Source: Enhygromyxa salina (GTDB lineage Bacteria; Myxococcota_A; Polyangia; Nannocystales; Nannocystaceae). From it: a stretch of DNA of 64,000 nt. Positions 27,110 to 35,410 of this stretch are shown one piece after another. Position 1 is the first letter of the stretch, and each line of letters begins with the position of its first letter. A program made the translations under genes and the position numbers. Location: the NCBI RefSeq assembly GCF_000737335.2, contig NZ_JMCC02000058.1, forward strand, positions 20,084 through 84,083, in the 5' to 3' direction. The notes under the pieces are model-generated. The model was not told where the DNA came from and made no database searches. It saw only the letters and a program-made list of their open reading frames with translations.

Positions 27110-27832
27110 GTGAGTCGGATACGCGACTTCCAGGGCCTGCCCGTAGATTCGGTCGACGACGGCTATGAACGCCGGACGCAACGCGGCCGCGGTCTTCGTG
27201 CGCGTTTCGCCGCGACCTGCCTCCGCCTCGGCGGCTGGACGGTCGGCGGCGCCCCACCAACCCTAGAAAAATACGTGATCGTGGCGGCCCCGCACACGAC
27301 CTGGTGGGACGGGTTCTGGATGCTCGCCTTCGCCTGGGTCTGGGGGGTCGACTTGGCCTGGATGGGCAAGGCATCGCTCACCCGCGGGCCGCTTGGGTGG
27401 CTGCCCAAAGCATGCGGCGTGATCCCTGTCGACCGCAGCGCGCCCCAAGGTCTCGTCGGCCAGATCGTCGAGCAGTTCGAGTCCCGCAAGTCCCTGCTGC
27501 TGGCGATCCCACCAGAGGGCACCCGGGGCAAGCGCGACTACTGGAAGTCGGGCTTCTATCAGATCGCCGTGGGTGCCGAGCTCCCGATCTGCTTGAGCTA
27601 TCTCGACTACGGCACTCGCGAAGCTGGGTTCGGTCCCATGATCGAGGCCAACGAAGACGTCTGCGCGACCATGGATCAGGTCCGGGCCTTCTACAAGACG
27701 TCGTGGGCCAAGCACCCCGAGCTGTTCACGTTGCCGCTACTTCGCGAAGAGCAGATGAGCCCCGTGGTGCCGCTCAAGCCTCGCGCCGAGCCGGCCGACG
27801 AGCCGGAAGTTCGCGAAGCGGCGCAAGCTTAG
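27110..27832 (+). CDS. 1-acyl-sn-glycerol-3-phosphate acyltransferase-like protein
   Basis: 240 residues. The PlsC-type motif H-x4-D is present as HTTWWD (about residue 62-67). A glycerophosphate-binding region and the PPEGTR motif (about 142) fit the acyltransferase family, which adds an acyl chain to lysophosphatidate or related acceptors at the inner membrane. The short Trp-rich form with KASLTRGPLGWLPKACGVIPVDR matches a bacterial subgroup distinct from canonical PlsC. The start is a GTG and I see no strong ribosome-binding site. It stands alone between minus-strand genes. Confidence 0.8.
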   Translation: MSRIRDFQGLPVDSVDDGYERRTQRGRGLRARFAATCLRLGGWTVGGAPPTLEKYVIVAAPHTTWWDGFWMLAFAWVWGVDLAWMGKASLTRGPLGWLPKACGVIPVDRSAPQGLVGQIVEQFESRKSLLLAIPPEGTRGKRDYWKSGFYQIAVGAELPICLSYLDYGTREAGFGPMIEANEDVCATMDQVRAFYKTSWAKHPELFTLPLLREEQMSPVVPLKPRAEPADEPEVREAAQA

Positions 27833-27858
27833 AGCGCGAGCGCTTCGGGTGCCCGGAC

Positions 27859-28147
27859 TCAGGGTGTGCAGCACGAGTCGCCAAGCAGCGCGTTGAGCTG
27901 CCCGCCCCGCTCGACGCGGTCGGCCTCGTCGCCGCCTGGAACGGGACCCGGCCAGACCTCGAGCTCCTCGCGTGCCTGCGCTTGGTCCTTGTCCGCCATC
28001 TCGCGCAGCGCCGCGGCGTCGCGTTGATCCTGCTGCGCCTGCGCGGCCTTCTCTTCGGCGTCGAGCGATCGGGTCCTCGACGCTGTCGAACTCGGCGATC
28101 TGCGCTTGGCCCGTTCGGATGTCGCGGATTTTCAGCTGTACGGCCAT
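27859..28147 (-). pseudogene. Small gene with an apparent one-base frameshift
   Basis: The ATG at 28147 opens MAVQLKIRDIRTGQAQIAEF. After about codon 27 (VEDPI) the frame degenerates, but shifting by one base at about 28062-28067 (near CCGATCGCTCGACG) restores LDAEEKAAQAQQDQRDAAAL and a sensible chain to the stop at 27859 (GDSCCTP). The 289-base span is one base over a multiple of three. The TATCGT hexamer 7 bases before the ATG suggests it is or was expressed. It may be a sequencing error rather than decay. I do not recognise the ~95-residue product; it is rich in Glu/Gln/Ala, probably coiled. Confidence 0.55.
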
Positions 28148-28154
28148 CGCGCCC

Positions 28155-28160
28155 ACGATA
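28155..28160 (-). promoter_or_regulatory. -10-like hexamer TATCGT, leaderless arrangement
   Basis: TATCGT ends 7 bases before the ATG at 28147. Confidence 0.4.
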
Positions 28161-28208
28161 GCCGGTCTGGGCGCGGACCGCTGGCCCGCGCCCATCTCGA
28201 TCAGCAGC

Positions 28209-29279
28209 TCACATCGAGACGTTCATGACCAGGGTGAAGATCGCCCCGCTCGACGAACCGCCGGTGCCAGTGATGCCCTGGTCTTCGCCGCCGATCTCGA
28301 CGCCAAAGGTCTCGCCAATGTCCGGGTTCACGATCACGAACACGCCCGAGGTCGTGGTCGCCTCGGTCACGAAGTCGTCACCCGCCGCGTTGAGGTAGCG
28401 GATCACCGCGTTTGAACTGTTGCCCTTGGTCGGCACGACCACGGCGCCCTCGATGAGATCGCCGGTCGCCACGTCACGGACCAGACCGACGACGCCGCCA
28501 GACTCGCCAAGCGGCAGATGGTTGGCGAACTCGGCGTCAGTCATCAAGGCGTCGGACCAGTCCGTCAGCGACTGCGACGGGACCACCCAAATGTCGTGGA
28601 TCGCGTTGGCCGGGCCGTAGTTGGTGCCGGTGGCCGGGCTCGCGAGGCCGGTCGCGGTGAGGTAGTAGCTGCCACCATCGGCGAGCCCGACGATGCCGAG
28701 CGCCGAGGCGATCTGGCCGTCGCTCAGGGTGTCGATGATGCCGTTGGCGTCGCTGGTCCCGGACGCGAGCGGGGCCGCGCCGACCGGGTCGACCGAGGCC
28801 TGGATCGCCTGGGCGACGCGCAGGTTGACGTCCGCGACGGTCTGACGCGTGGTGAAGTCCAGGACCCGGCCCATGATGCGGGTCTCACAGACGTCGGTTG
28901 GCGACGCCTCTTCGCAGGTGCCTTCAACGGGCGGGACGTCCTGGAACACCTCACACAGCTTCGAGGCGCAATCGCCGTTGGAGAAGCAAGGATCGCCATT
29001 GGCCGCGCCGTCGCCGGGGGCGTGGGTCTCTTCGCAGCTCACGCCGTCGCCGTCGCCGTCACCCGTTGGATCGCCGTCGCCATCGCCCGTTGGGTCGCCG
29101 TCGCCGTCGCCCGGGTCACCGTCGCCATCGCCGGTGGTGTCGCCGTCGCCGTCGCCGTCGCCGGAAGTGTCTCCGTCAGCGTCGGCCGTGTCGTCGGACT
29201 TGCAGCCATTGACCGCCGGGAGGGAGAGCAGCAGGGCCACTCCGCAGATCGAGAGCTTGCCAAGGAGGTCGTTGTTCAT
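28209..29279 (-). CDS. Lipoprotein with Gly-Asp/Thr linker and carboxypeptidase-regulatory-like domain
   Basis: 356 residues from the ATG at 29279; an ATG at 29291 is an alternative. The lipobox is AVNGC. A long linker of GDGDGD and TGDGDGDP units is followed by a Cys pair region (DPCFSNGDCASKLC). The C-terminal part contains segments that look like carboxypeptidase-regulatory or transthyretin-like beta domains (RIMGRVLDFTTRQTVADVNL and VVGLVRDVATGDLIEGAVVV). Such domains mediate protein or sugar binding in the envelope. It is likely exported and membrane-anchored. The gap behind it, up to LolA, holds a strong hairpin. Confidence 0.7.
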   Translation of the reverse strand: MNNDLLGKLSICGVALLLSLPAVNGCKSDDTADADGDTSGDGDGDGDTTGDGDGDPGDGDGDPTGDGDGDPTGDGDGDGVSCEETHAPGDGAANGDPCFSNGDCASKLCEVFQDVPPVEGTCEEASPTDVCETRIMGRVLDFTTRQTVADVNLRVAQAIQASVDPVGAAPLASGTSDANGIIDTLSDGQIASALGIVGLADGGSYYLTATGLASPATGTNYGPANAIHDIWVVPSQSLTDWSDALMTDAEFANHLPLGESGGVVGLVRDVATGDLIEGAVVVPTKGNSSNAVIRYLNAAGDDFVTEATTTSGVFVIVNPDIGETFGVEIGGEDQGITGTGGSSSGAIFTLVMNVSM

Positions 29280-29472
29280 GCGTAGCATCATGTTCTCTAG
29301 TCGCGTGGATCCGGGGTATCCGGTCCGTGCCGCGGAGGGTAGCAGGGCCGCGACGGCCCAAACAAGCGCCAGCCATGCGCCGCTGGTGAGCCCACGCATG
29401 CATTTGGCGCATGGTGGATGCAAACCAAGAGTGCGCTCGCGCCGAGATCCCGGCGGCCACGCAAGTCGCGAC

Positions 29473-29505
29473 AAACCCGAGCACGCGATCGCGTGACTCG
29501 GGTTT
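29473..29505 (-). terminator. Strong hairpin downstream of the LolA gene
   Basis: AAACCCGAG and CACGCG on one side pair with CGCGTG and CTCGGGTTT on the other, with one bulged base. It lies 19-51 bases past the LolA stop. It lacks a long T run, so it may act as a hairpin terminator or transcript stabiliser. Confidence 0.55.
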
Positions 29506-29523
29506 GGAAGGCGCCTCTGTGGA

Positions 29524-30270
29524 CTACTCTTCGATGGTCTCGACGTAGCCAGCCGGCAGCTTGAAGTCGAACAGCTTGTCGGTGATCCCGACGTTGGTCT
29601 TGATCCCCTTGAGCTGAAAATAGTTCGAGGATCCGTCAGTGTTGTAGACCACGAAGCTGTCGACCCGGCCGGTGGTCGCGTGGACCATGAGCACCAGGCC
29701 CTTGTAGTGCTTGTTCTTGGCCTTGGGCCGAAGCTCGAGCACATAGTGATCTGCGTCGCCGTAGCGCTGGACCTTGTCCTCCACGGCGTAGCGAACCTCG
29801 AACTCGCGGGTCAGCTTCTCGCCGCCAAACAGAAATTTCAGCGCGACGTTGACCTCGGAGTTGCCGTCGGTCGAGGTCTTGATCACCTGCCGGGTGTCGT
29901 GCTCGACCATCCACAGCGTGTCGCCGTTGGCGTAGTAGTCGGCGTCTTGCCCATCGCCGTAGTCCCACACCATCTTGCCCGGCTTCTTGAGCTTGAGCTT
30001 GCCCGAGGTCTTCTTGGCCTCGCCGTAGGTCGGGTTCCAGTAGGTCTGCTTGAACTTGGCCTCGAGGTCCCCCGTGCCGTCGTAGAAGGCTTGGACCATG
30101 ACCAGAACTTCAGAGGAGTTGTCGGGGCGCCACGCGGGCGCCATGGGTTTGGAGGTCTTTTCCGGGTTCTGCGCTCGAAACACCTTGGTGATGGTGTCGC
30201 GCTCGACGGCGGAGGCGCCGGAGCCAAGCAGAACGGAGAGGCTCAACATTGAAACGAGTACAGCGTGCAT
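29524..30270 (-). CDS. Outer-membrane lipoprotein carrier protein, LolA-like
   Basis: 248 residues. It has a signal peptide (SMLSLSVLLGSGASA) followed by the LolA/LppRE fold pattern: strands VMVQAFYDGTGDLEAKFKQ and GKLKLKKPGKMVWDYGDG, and later VLELRPKAKNKHYKGLVLMV. The family accepts lipoproteins from LolCDE in the periplasm and delivers them to the outer membrane, which fits a genome so rich in lipoproteins. An AGGA ribosome-binding site precedes the ATG at 30270 by 7 bases. It lies 219 bases downstream of the FtsK gene on the same strand. In many proteobacteria lolA also follows ftsK, which supports the call. Confidence 0.85.
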   Translation of the reverse strand: MHAVLVSMLSLSVLLGSGASAVERDTITKVFRAQNPEKTSKPMAPAWRPDNSSEVLVMVQAFYDGTGDLEAKFKQTYWNPTYGEAKKTSGKLKLKKPGKMVWDYGDGQDADYYANGDTLWMVEHDTRQVIKTSTDGNSEVNVALKFLFGGEKLTREFEVRYAVEDKVQRYGDADHYVLELRPKAKNKHYKGLVLMVHATTGRVDSFVVYNTDGSSNYFQLKGIKTNVGITDKLFDFKLPAGYVETIEE

Positions 30271-30489
30271 GTGGGTTCCTCGAACGGGCGGTCGGCCCGC
30301 GTGGTTCTCGGACGGGATCCAGCAGAGCTTATTGTCGGACGCCCGCAAAAGCCACGGGACCCACTGCGCGGGGTATGCGCGAACGCATGATCCAACCCGC
30401 TGGCCCCACGTGATTCCCCAGCAACCGCCGGTTCACGCCACGACATCGGCGTCGCGTTGGCGCCCGCGGGCATGGCGTGCGGGCGGAAC

Positions 30490-33318
30490 TCACGCGGCCG
30501 AGACGAAGACCTCGCGGGGCTTGCTGCCATTTGGCGGACCGATCGCCCCGTCCTCTTCCATCCGCTCGACGATCTTCGCCGCGCGGTTGTAGCCAACGTT
30601 GAGCCGGCGCTGCAGCATCGAGGTCGAGACCTTCTGCGCCTCGGCGACCAGCTGCACGGCCTTGTCGTAGAGCGGATCGTGTGCCCGCTCCTCGTCGGCC
30701 TCGTCGGTCTCGACCTCGGCCTTGGTGATCTCCATGTTGTAGGACGCCTTGGCCTGCTTGCGCACGAACTCGACGACCTTCTCGATCTCGGCCTCCGACA
30801 CGAAGCAGCCGTGGATACGCCGGGGCTCCTTGCCGCGATCCATGTACAGCATGTCGCCCATGCCCAGCAGCTGCTTGGCGCCCTTCTGATCCAGGATCGT
30901 GCGCGAGTCGATGTCCGAGGTGACCTGAAACGCGATCCGCGAGGGGAAGTTATTCTTGATCGTCCCCGTGATCACGTCGACCGAGGGCCGCTGCGTGGCC
31001 AGGATCAAGTGCACCCCAGCAGCGCGGGCCTTGGCGGCCAGCCGCGCCACGTTGCACTCGACCTCCTTGCTCGCAACCATCATCAGGTCGGCGAACTCGT
31101 CGATCACGATCACGATGTAGGGCATCGACTCGGGCCGCGGCGGCAGCTCGACGCCGCCGGTGATCGCCACCGCGTTGCCCTCGGCATCAAACTGCACGCC
31201 GCTGAGCCGGCTGCCGTTGACCGCGTCCTCGCCATCGGCCATCGCCTCGGCGGACAGCCCGGCGGCCTCGGCCTCGAGCGCCTTGCTCTCGGCGTCCCAC
31301 TCGGCCTGCAGCTGCGGCATCTTCTTGTTGTAGCCCTTGATGTCGCGGACCTTGGCGCCCGACAACAAGGCGTAGCGCCGCTCCATCTCGTTGACGGCCC
31401 AGCGCAGGGCCAAGTTGGCCTTCTCGGCGTCGGTGATGACCGGCAGCAACAAGTGCGGAATGTCGCGGTAGATGCTGAACTCGAGCATCTTGGGATCGAT
31501 CAGGATCAGGCGCAGCTGGTCGGGCGTGCACGAGTACAGCAGCGAACACAGCATCGCGTTGACCCCGACCGACTTGCCCGAGCCGGTCGCGCCGGCGACC
31601 AGCAAGTGCGGCGACTTGCCAAGATCAATCGAGACCGCCTTGCCAACGATGTCCTTGCCGAGCACCAGCGGCAGGTGCCCGCCGGTCTCTTTGTAGGTGG
31701 GGTCGGCCAGGTTCTCTTGCAGGTAGACGGTCTCGCGCTCCTTGTTGGGGACCTCGAGACCGACCGTCGACTTGCCGGGGATCGGCGCGAGGATCCGGAT
31801 CCGGATCGCCTCGAGCGCCATCGCCAGGTCGTTCTCGAGGTTCTGGATCCGCGAGACCTTGACCCCCGCTTCGGGCTTGAACTCGTAGCGCGTGATGACC
31901 GGACCCGGGTGGATCTTGGTGACCTTGCCGCGGATCTTGAAGTGGGCGAAGGCCTCGACGATGCGCCCGGCCTGCTCGTAGATGAAGTCGGTGTCGATCT
32001 CGGTCTTGGTCGCCGACTTGTCGATCGCGGCGAACAGGTGCAGGGGCGGGAGCTCGTAGGCACCCTGTAGGTACTGAACGGGCTGTGCGCCATCTCGCCG
32101 CGGCGCTGGTTTGGCGTCGTTGGCTGCGCCGACCGCTTCGGTTCGCTTGGCGCGCGCGCGGGCGGCGATCTCGGCTGGGGTCAGCGGCGCCTTCTTGCGA
32201 CCGGGCTTCCCGTCGGCTTCGGGGCCGTCGTTGGCGGCCGCCTCGGGATCTTCGTCTTGTGCGTCGTCTTCTTCGTCGTCGGCGTCGGGGCCACTGAGTA
32301 GATCGGGATCCTCGCTCACGCAGATCTCGGGCCGCTCGTCGCTGCTCGGCGACTTCGATGGAGCGCTCGGCGTCGGCGGCTCGACGGCTTCGAGCTCGTC
32401 GGCCTGCGCGATCTGGGGCACCTCGGCTGCCTCGGCGTCGCTGCGCTTGCGGTTCTTGCGAGCGCGCTTGCCCTGCGTCGACTTGCGGGTGGACTTGGAC
32501 TTTTTCTTGGGGCTCGCGGGCGCCTCGACCTCGGCCTCCTCCCCTGCTTCCTCTTCCTCTTCTTCTTCCTCGTACGCCTCTTCTTCCTCTTCTTCCTCTT
32601 CTTCCTCTTCGTACGCCTCTTCCTCTTCCTCGTACGCCTCTTCCTCTTCCTCTTCCTCGTACGCCTCCTCTTCCTCCGCTTCCCCCGTCGCCTCTGCTTC
32701 CCACTTCTGCTCCGCGTACTCGCGCTGCGCCTGCGCGATCCCGACGACGCCCGACCACAGGTAGCGCAGCGTCCACAGCCCCCCGCGACCAACCGCCCGC
32801 GAGCCCGCGAGCAAGTGGCCAAAGGTCAGCGGCGTCGACGCGATCAGACCCAAGCACATGATCGTGATCGTGAGCAGGTAGGTCCCCGCGTGATCGAACA
32901 GACCGATGCTGACCTCGCCCAGCAGCTCGCCAGACAGACCGCCCGCCGTGTACCCGTGCACGCGGTAGCTGGGAAACATCACGTGCAGCAGCACGCAGCC
33001 GGCCAAGGTCGCGGACGAAAATCCAATGCCCTCGCCCATGCGCAGCTCCATGCGATGCCCGAGCAGCGCCTTGACGCCGATCCCCACCACGCCGAGCACG
33101 ACCAGGTACGCGGCCATCCCGAACCCAGCGTAGAGCGCGGCCGCGACCAGCCTGCCGACCGGGCCCATGAGGTTGCCGTCGCCGAACTGATAGGAGATCA
33201 GCCCGCCCGCCATCAGCGCGCCGATCGCCAGCAACGCTACGCCCAGGAACTCGCCCCACCCGCGGGGGATCCCAGGATCACTCGGCTCCGGCTCTCGACT
33301 GCGCTGCTTCTTCGCCAT
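30490..33318 (-). CDS. ftsK: DNA translocase FtsK/SpoIIIE
   Basis: 942 residues. The first ~180 residues hold about four membrane helices that anchor it at the division site. Residues ~209-260 are an extreme acidic stretch of Glu runs separated by Ala-Tyr. A Lys-rich segment follows, then the alpha/beta/gamma motor. The Walker A motif (GATGSGKS) is near residue 575 and Walker B (VIVIDEFADL) near 738. The C-terminal gamma winged helix (ISTSMLQRR-like, ending RMEEDGAIGPPNGSKPREV) recognises KOPS-type sites. The protein pumps chromosome ends during division. An insertion rich in Ala/Glu after the ATPase beta core (about 690-720) is unusual. Upstream of lolA, as in many proteobacteria. Confidence 0.96.
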   Translation of the reverse strand: MAKKQRSREPEPSDPGIPRGWGEFLGVALLAIGALMAGGLISYQFGDGNLMGPVGRLVAAALYAGFGMAAYLVVLGVVGIGVKALLGHRMELRMGEGIGFSSATLAGCVLLHVMFPSYRVHGYTAGGLSGELLGEVSIGLFDHAGTYLLTITIMCLGLIASTPLTFGHLLAGSRAVGRGGLWTLRYLWSGVVGIAQAQREYAEQKWEAEATGEAEEEEAYEEEEEEEAYEEEEEAYEEEEEEEEEEEAYEEEEEEEEAGEEAEVEAPASPKKKSKSTRKSTQGKRARKNRKRSDAEAAEVPQIAQADELEAVEPPTPSAPSKSPSSDERPEICVSEDPDLLSGPDADDEEDDAQDEDPEAAANDGPEADGKPGRKKAPLTPAEIAARARAKRTEAVGAANDAKPAPRRDGAQPVQYLQGAYELPPLHLFAAIDKSATKTEIDTDFIYEQAGRIVEAFAHFKIRGKVTKIHPGPVITRYEFKPEAGVKVSRIQNLENDLAMALEAIRIRILAPIPGKSTVGLEVPNKERETVYLQENLADPTYKETGGHLPLVLGKDIVGKAVSIDLGKSPHLLVAGATGSGKSVGVNAMLCSLLYSCTPDQLRLILIDPKMLEFSIYRDIPHLLLPVITDAEKANLALRWAVNEMERRYALLSGAKVRDIKGYNKKMPQLQAEWDAESKALEAEAAGLSAEAMADGEDAVNGSRLSGVQFDAEGNAVAITGGVELPPRPESMPYIVIVIDEFADLMMVASKEVECNVARLAAKARAAGVHLILATQRPSVDVITGTIKNNFPSRIAFQVTSDIDSRTILDQKGAKQLLGMGDMLYMDRGKEPRRIHGCFVSEAEIEKVVEFVRKQAKASYNMEITKAEVETDEADEERAHDPLYDKAVQLVAEAQKVSTSMLQRRLNVGYNRAAKIVERMEEDGAIGPPNGSKPREVFVSAA
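32530..32690 (-). repeat. Glu/Tyr codon repeat in ftsK linker
   Basis: Runs of CTTCCTCTT interrupted by GTACGCCTC give repeated EEEEE-AY units in the FtsK linker. The units are in frame, so slippage by three or six bases changes length without breaking the gene. Confidence 0.75.
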
Positions 33319-33442
33319 TTTCTTTAGTGATCTCGTGTGTTTGTGGATCTCGCGGGGCTCCCCAGGTGGTCATAGTAGGATAAAAGCCTACATTTCACCA
33401 CATTAATCGTTGCGGGGTGTCGCGGGGACCGCCAGGGCGGGT

Positions 33443-33448
33443 TAGTGT
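33443..33448 (+). promoter_or_regulatory. -10-like hexamer TAGTGT, leaderless arrangement
   Basis: TAGTGT ends 7 bases before the ATG at 33456. The divergent ftsK gene starts 137 bases away. The AT-richer stretch at 33376-33412 (AGGATAAAAGCC, ACATTTCACCACATTAAT) probably holds further promoter elements. Confidence 0.45.
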
Positions 33449-33455
33449 CCGCGCC

Positions 33456-34256
33456 ATGCGACGCGTCGCCATCCTGCTCCCCCTTGTCGCCCTCCTGTTC
33501 GGAGGCTGCAAAAAAGATGAACTCGAGGCTGCCCTGGCCAAGGCCGAGGCCGAGCTCGCGCAAACCCGCAAGGATCTCGAAGGCCAGAAGCAGGCCAACG
33601 CGACGCTGCAGGCCGAGAACCAGACGCTGCAAGAGCGGATCACCGAGCTCGAGGGCGAGCTCAGCGAGCTCGGCGGGCAGATCACGCAGCTCGAGGGCCA
33701 GCTCAAGGATCTCGCCGACAAGGCAGGCATCACCGAGCGCGAGCTCGCCGAGCTGCGCGCCGAGAAGGCGAAGCGCGAGAAGGAGCTCGAGGTCTACCGC
33801 AGCTTGTTCGCCAGCCTCAAAAAAATGGTCGATGCCGGCACGATCAAGGTCGGGTTCCGCGAAGGTCGCCTGGTCGTCCAGCTCGACGACGCGATCTTGT
33901 TCGACTCGGGCCGCGCCAAGCTCAAGAAGACCGGACAAGAGGCGATCAGCTCGCTGGTCGAGCCGCTCAAGGCCGTCAAGCGCGACTGGATCGTTGGCGG
34001 CCACACCGACAACGTGCCGATCAAGACCGCCACCTTCGCCAGCAACTGGGAGCTCAGCTCCGCGCGCGCGCTCGAGGTCACCAACTACTTGATCGAGCAA
34101 GGCATGCCGGCCGACCGGATCGGCGCCGCGGGCTACGCCGAGTTTGACCCGGTCGCGGACAACTCCACGCCCGAAGGCCGCGCGCAGAACCGGCGGATCG
34201 AGGTCGTGCTGATGCCCACGATCCCGCAGAACCTGCAAGACATGCTCATGAACTAG
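33456..34256 (+). CDS. OmpA/MotB-like peptidoglycan-binding lipoprotein with coiled coil
   Basis: 266 residues. The signal segment ends in the lipobox FGGC. Residues ~22-120 form a long Glu/Leu/Gln coiled coil (heptads LEAALAKAEAELAQ, ITELEGELSELGGQ). Residues ~135-260 are an OmpA-like domain: a strand LVVQLDDAILFDSGRAKL, then GGHTDNVPI with the Asp/Arg-type peptidoglycan site (SSARALEVTNYL, GYAEFDPVADNSTPEGRAQNRRIEV). It should span from the outer membrane to the cell wall. Its 3' end overlaps the convergent lipoprotein gene by 11 bases. The start ATG is supported by the lipobox position and the TAGTGT site. Confidence 0.9.
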   Translation: MRRVAILLPLVALLFGGCKKDELEAALAKAEAELAQTRKDLEGQKQANATLQAENQTLQERITELEGELSELGGQITQLEGQLKDLADKAGITERELAELRAEKAKREKELEVYRSLFASLKKMVDAGTIKVGFREGRLVVQLDDAILFDSGRAKLKKTGQEAISSLVEPLKAVKRDWIVGGHTDNVPIKTATFASNWELSSARALEVTNYLIEQGMPADRIGAAGYAEFDPVADNSTPEGRAQNRRIEVVLMPTIPQNLQDMLMN

Positions 34257-34887
34257 GCCGCGGCGGCATGCGCTGCACATCGCAGCGAAACCGCCCAGCC
34301 AAGACCGACACGGGCCCGAGCGCTTGCAGCTTGGGCTCTGTCGTTTCTGCGTGGGGCGCGGACGCCAGGTCGGCGCACGCGAACTCGCCAGTGAGGGTCA
34401 TGGACGCGGCGTCAAACTGAATCTCGAGCGCGCAGCTGGGATCGGCGGGCCCGGCTCCGTTGTTGAACGCGTCGTCGCCCTCGTGCCACCAGATCGCAAA
34501 GCCTGGATCTGGGCTGCAGTGGCTGCCGTGGGCGCCGGCTGGCATGGGCTCGTAGCGACCGCTGGGCCGCTGGCTCAGCCGACACACATCGATGTCCAAG
34601 CGCGGGCCGGCGTCGCCGTCTTGCTCGGGGGTCTGCGCCAAGCGGATCCACAGGTAGTCGCCGCGCTCGGGCTCGGCATACCAGCGACAGAACACGTGGC
34701 CCTCCGGGGCGGACCACGAGAGGTCTGACGCAGCGCCGTTGGTGTGTTCGAGGGTGAACGCGCCCTGGGGCCCCGGCGCCTCCACCCGTGGCGCCTGAGC
34801 TTCGGGCGCCTGCGGGACCGCACACGCCGCGCACACCACGAGGCCGAGAAGCACTCGCCCGAGCTGAAAACACTGTTGCGCGGTCAT
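34246..34887 (-). CDS. Lipoprotein, family not recognised
   Basis: 213 residues from the ATG at 34887. The signal segment (GRVLLGLVVCAAC) contains a lipobox-like VCAAC. The mature part has strands such as HVFCRWYAEPERGDYLWIRL and CALEIQFDAASMTLTGEFAC, with paired cysteines, and looks like a beta-rich envelope protein. No known motif is seen. The start abuts the stop of the gene at 34887-35387 (overlap of one base in TGATG), so both are translated from one message. The 3' end overlaps the OmpA-like gene on the opposite strand by 11 bases. Confidence 0.65.
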   Translation of the reverse strand: MTAQQCFQLGRVLLGLVVCAACAVPQAPEAQAPRVEAPGPQGAFTLEHTNGAASDLSWSAPEGHVFCRWYAEPERGDYLWIRLAQTPEQDGDAGPRLDIDVCRLSQRPSGRYEPMPAGAHGSHCSPDPGFAIWWHEGDDAFNNGAGPADPSCALEIQFDAASMTLTGEFACADLASAPHAETTEPKLQALGPVSVLAGRFRCDVQRMPPRPSS

Positions 34888-35387
34888 CAATTGAGCACGT
34901 TCAGATGCAGCGGGTCGCCGTCGAGTTTCAACATCACGCGCAAGTTGGCCTGGCCCGCGACGTGCCACTGATCCCCGGGTGTCGAGGGCTGCAGCTGCAA
35001 CAACGGCGTCGCAGCCACAGCGGCGGTCGAGATCGCCTCGCCGTCGTAGTCGCGCAGCTGGTACAGCGCAGCGTAGGGCGCGTTGGCGATGGAGCCGTGG
35101 ATCACCAGCTGCACGTCGACGATGCCCGCGCGTCCCGCAGCCGCGCGCAGCACTTGGCGTGTGCGCCCGGCGTTGGCCCGCAGGTACACGGCCGCGCTCA
35201 GATCACGTCGATACACGATCGTTGGCCCAAGCACCGGGTTGCGGTTGAGCTGCAGCTCGACGCGGATCCCCTGCCCCGGGGGATCTTCGGGAGACGCTGG
35301 CTGCTCCATCGCTACCCAGCGCAGCCACACCACGAAGGTGTCGCGGGCGAGGTCGAAGGTCAGCGTCGGATACAGGGCCGTCGCCAT
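34887..35387 (-). CDS. Hypothetical beta-rich protein, family not recognised
   Basis: 166 residues with no signal peptide. The sequence alternates short strands (LTFDLARDTFVVWLRWV, VELQLNRNPVLGPTIVYRRD, ANLRVMLKLDGDPLHL), so it is probably a small beta-sandwich or barrel. First gene of a two-gene operon with the lipoprotein at 34246. The ATG at 35387 sits 7 bases past TACACT, which belongs to a palindrome shared with the divergent ligase gene. The start at 35417 is unlikely because it would extend past that site. Confidence 0.6.
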   Translation of the reverse strand: MATALYPTLTFDLARDTFVVWLRWVAMEQPASPEDPPGQGIRVELQLNRNPVLGPTIVYRRDLSAAVYLRANAGRTRQVLRAAAGRAGIVDVQLVIHGSIANAPYAALYQLRDYDGEAISTAAVAATPLLQLQPSTPGDQWHVAGQANLRVMLKLDGDPLHLNVLN

Positions 35388-35394
35388 CGGGCGG

Positions 35395-35404
35395 AGTGTA
35401 CACT
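35395..35404. promoter_or_regulatory. Palindromic AGTGTACACT: two opposing -10-like TACACT sites
   Basis: The 10-bp perfect palindrome gives TACACT on both strands. Read plus, it ends 6 bases before the ATG at 35411; read minus, it ends 7 bases before the ATG at 35387. The 23-base gap between the divergent starts holds nothing else. Confidence 0.5.
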
Positions 35405-35410
35405 CCGGCC

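Noticed and set aside
30457..32070. Plus-strand frame of 537 codons over ftsK
   Set aside because: It is antisense to the FtsK motor domain with clear Walker motifs.
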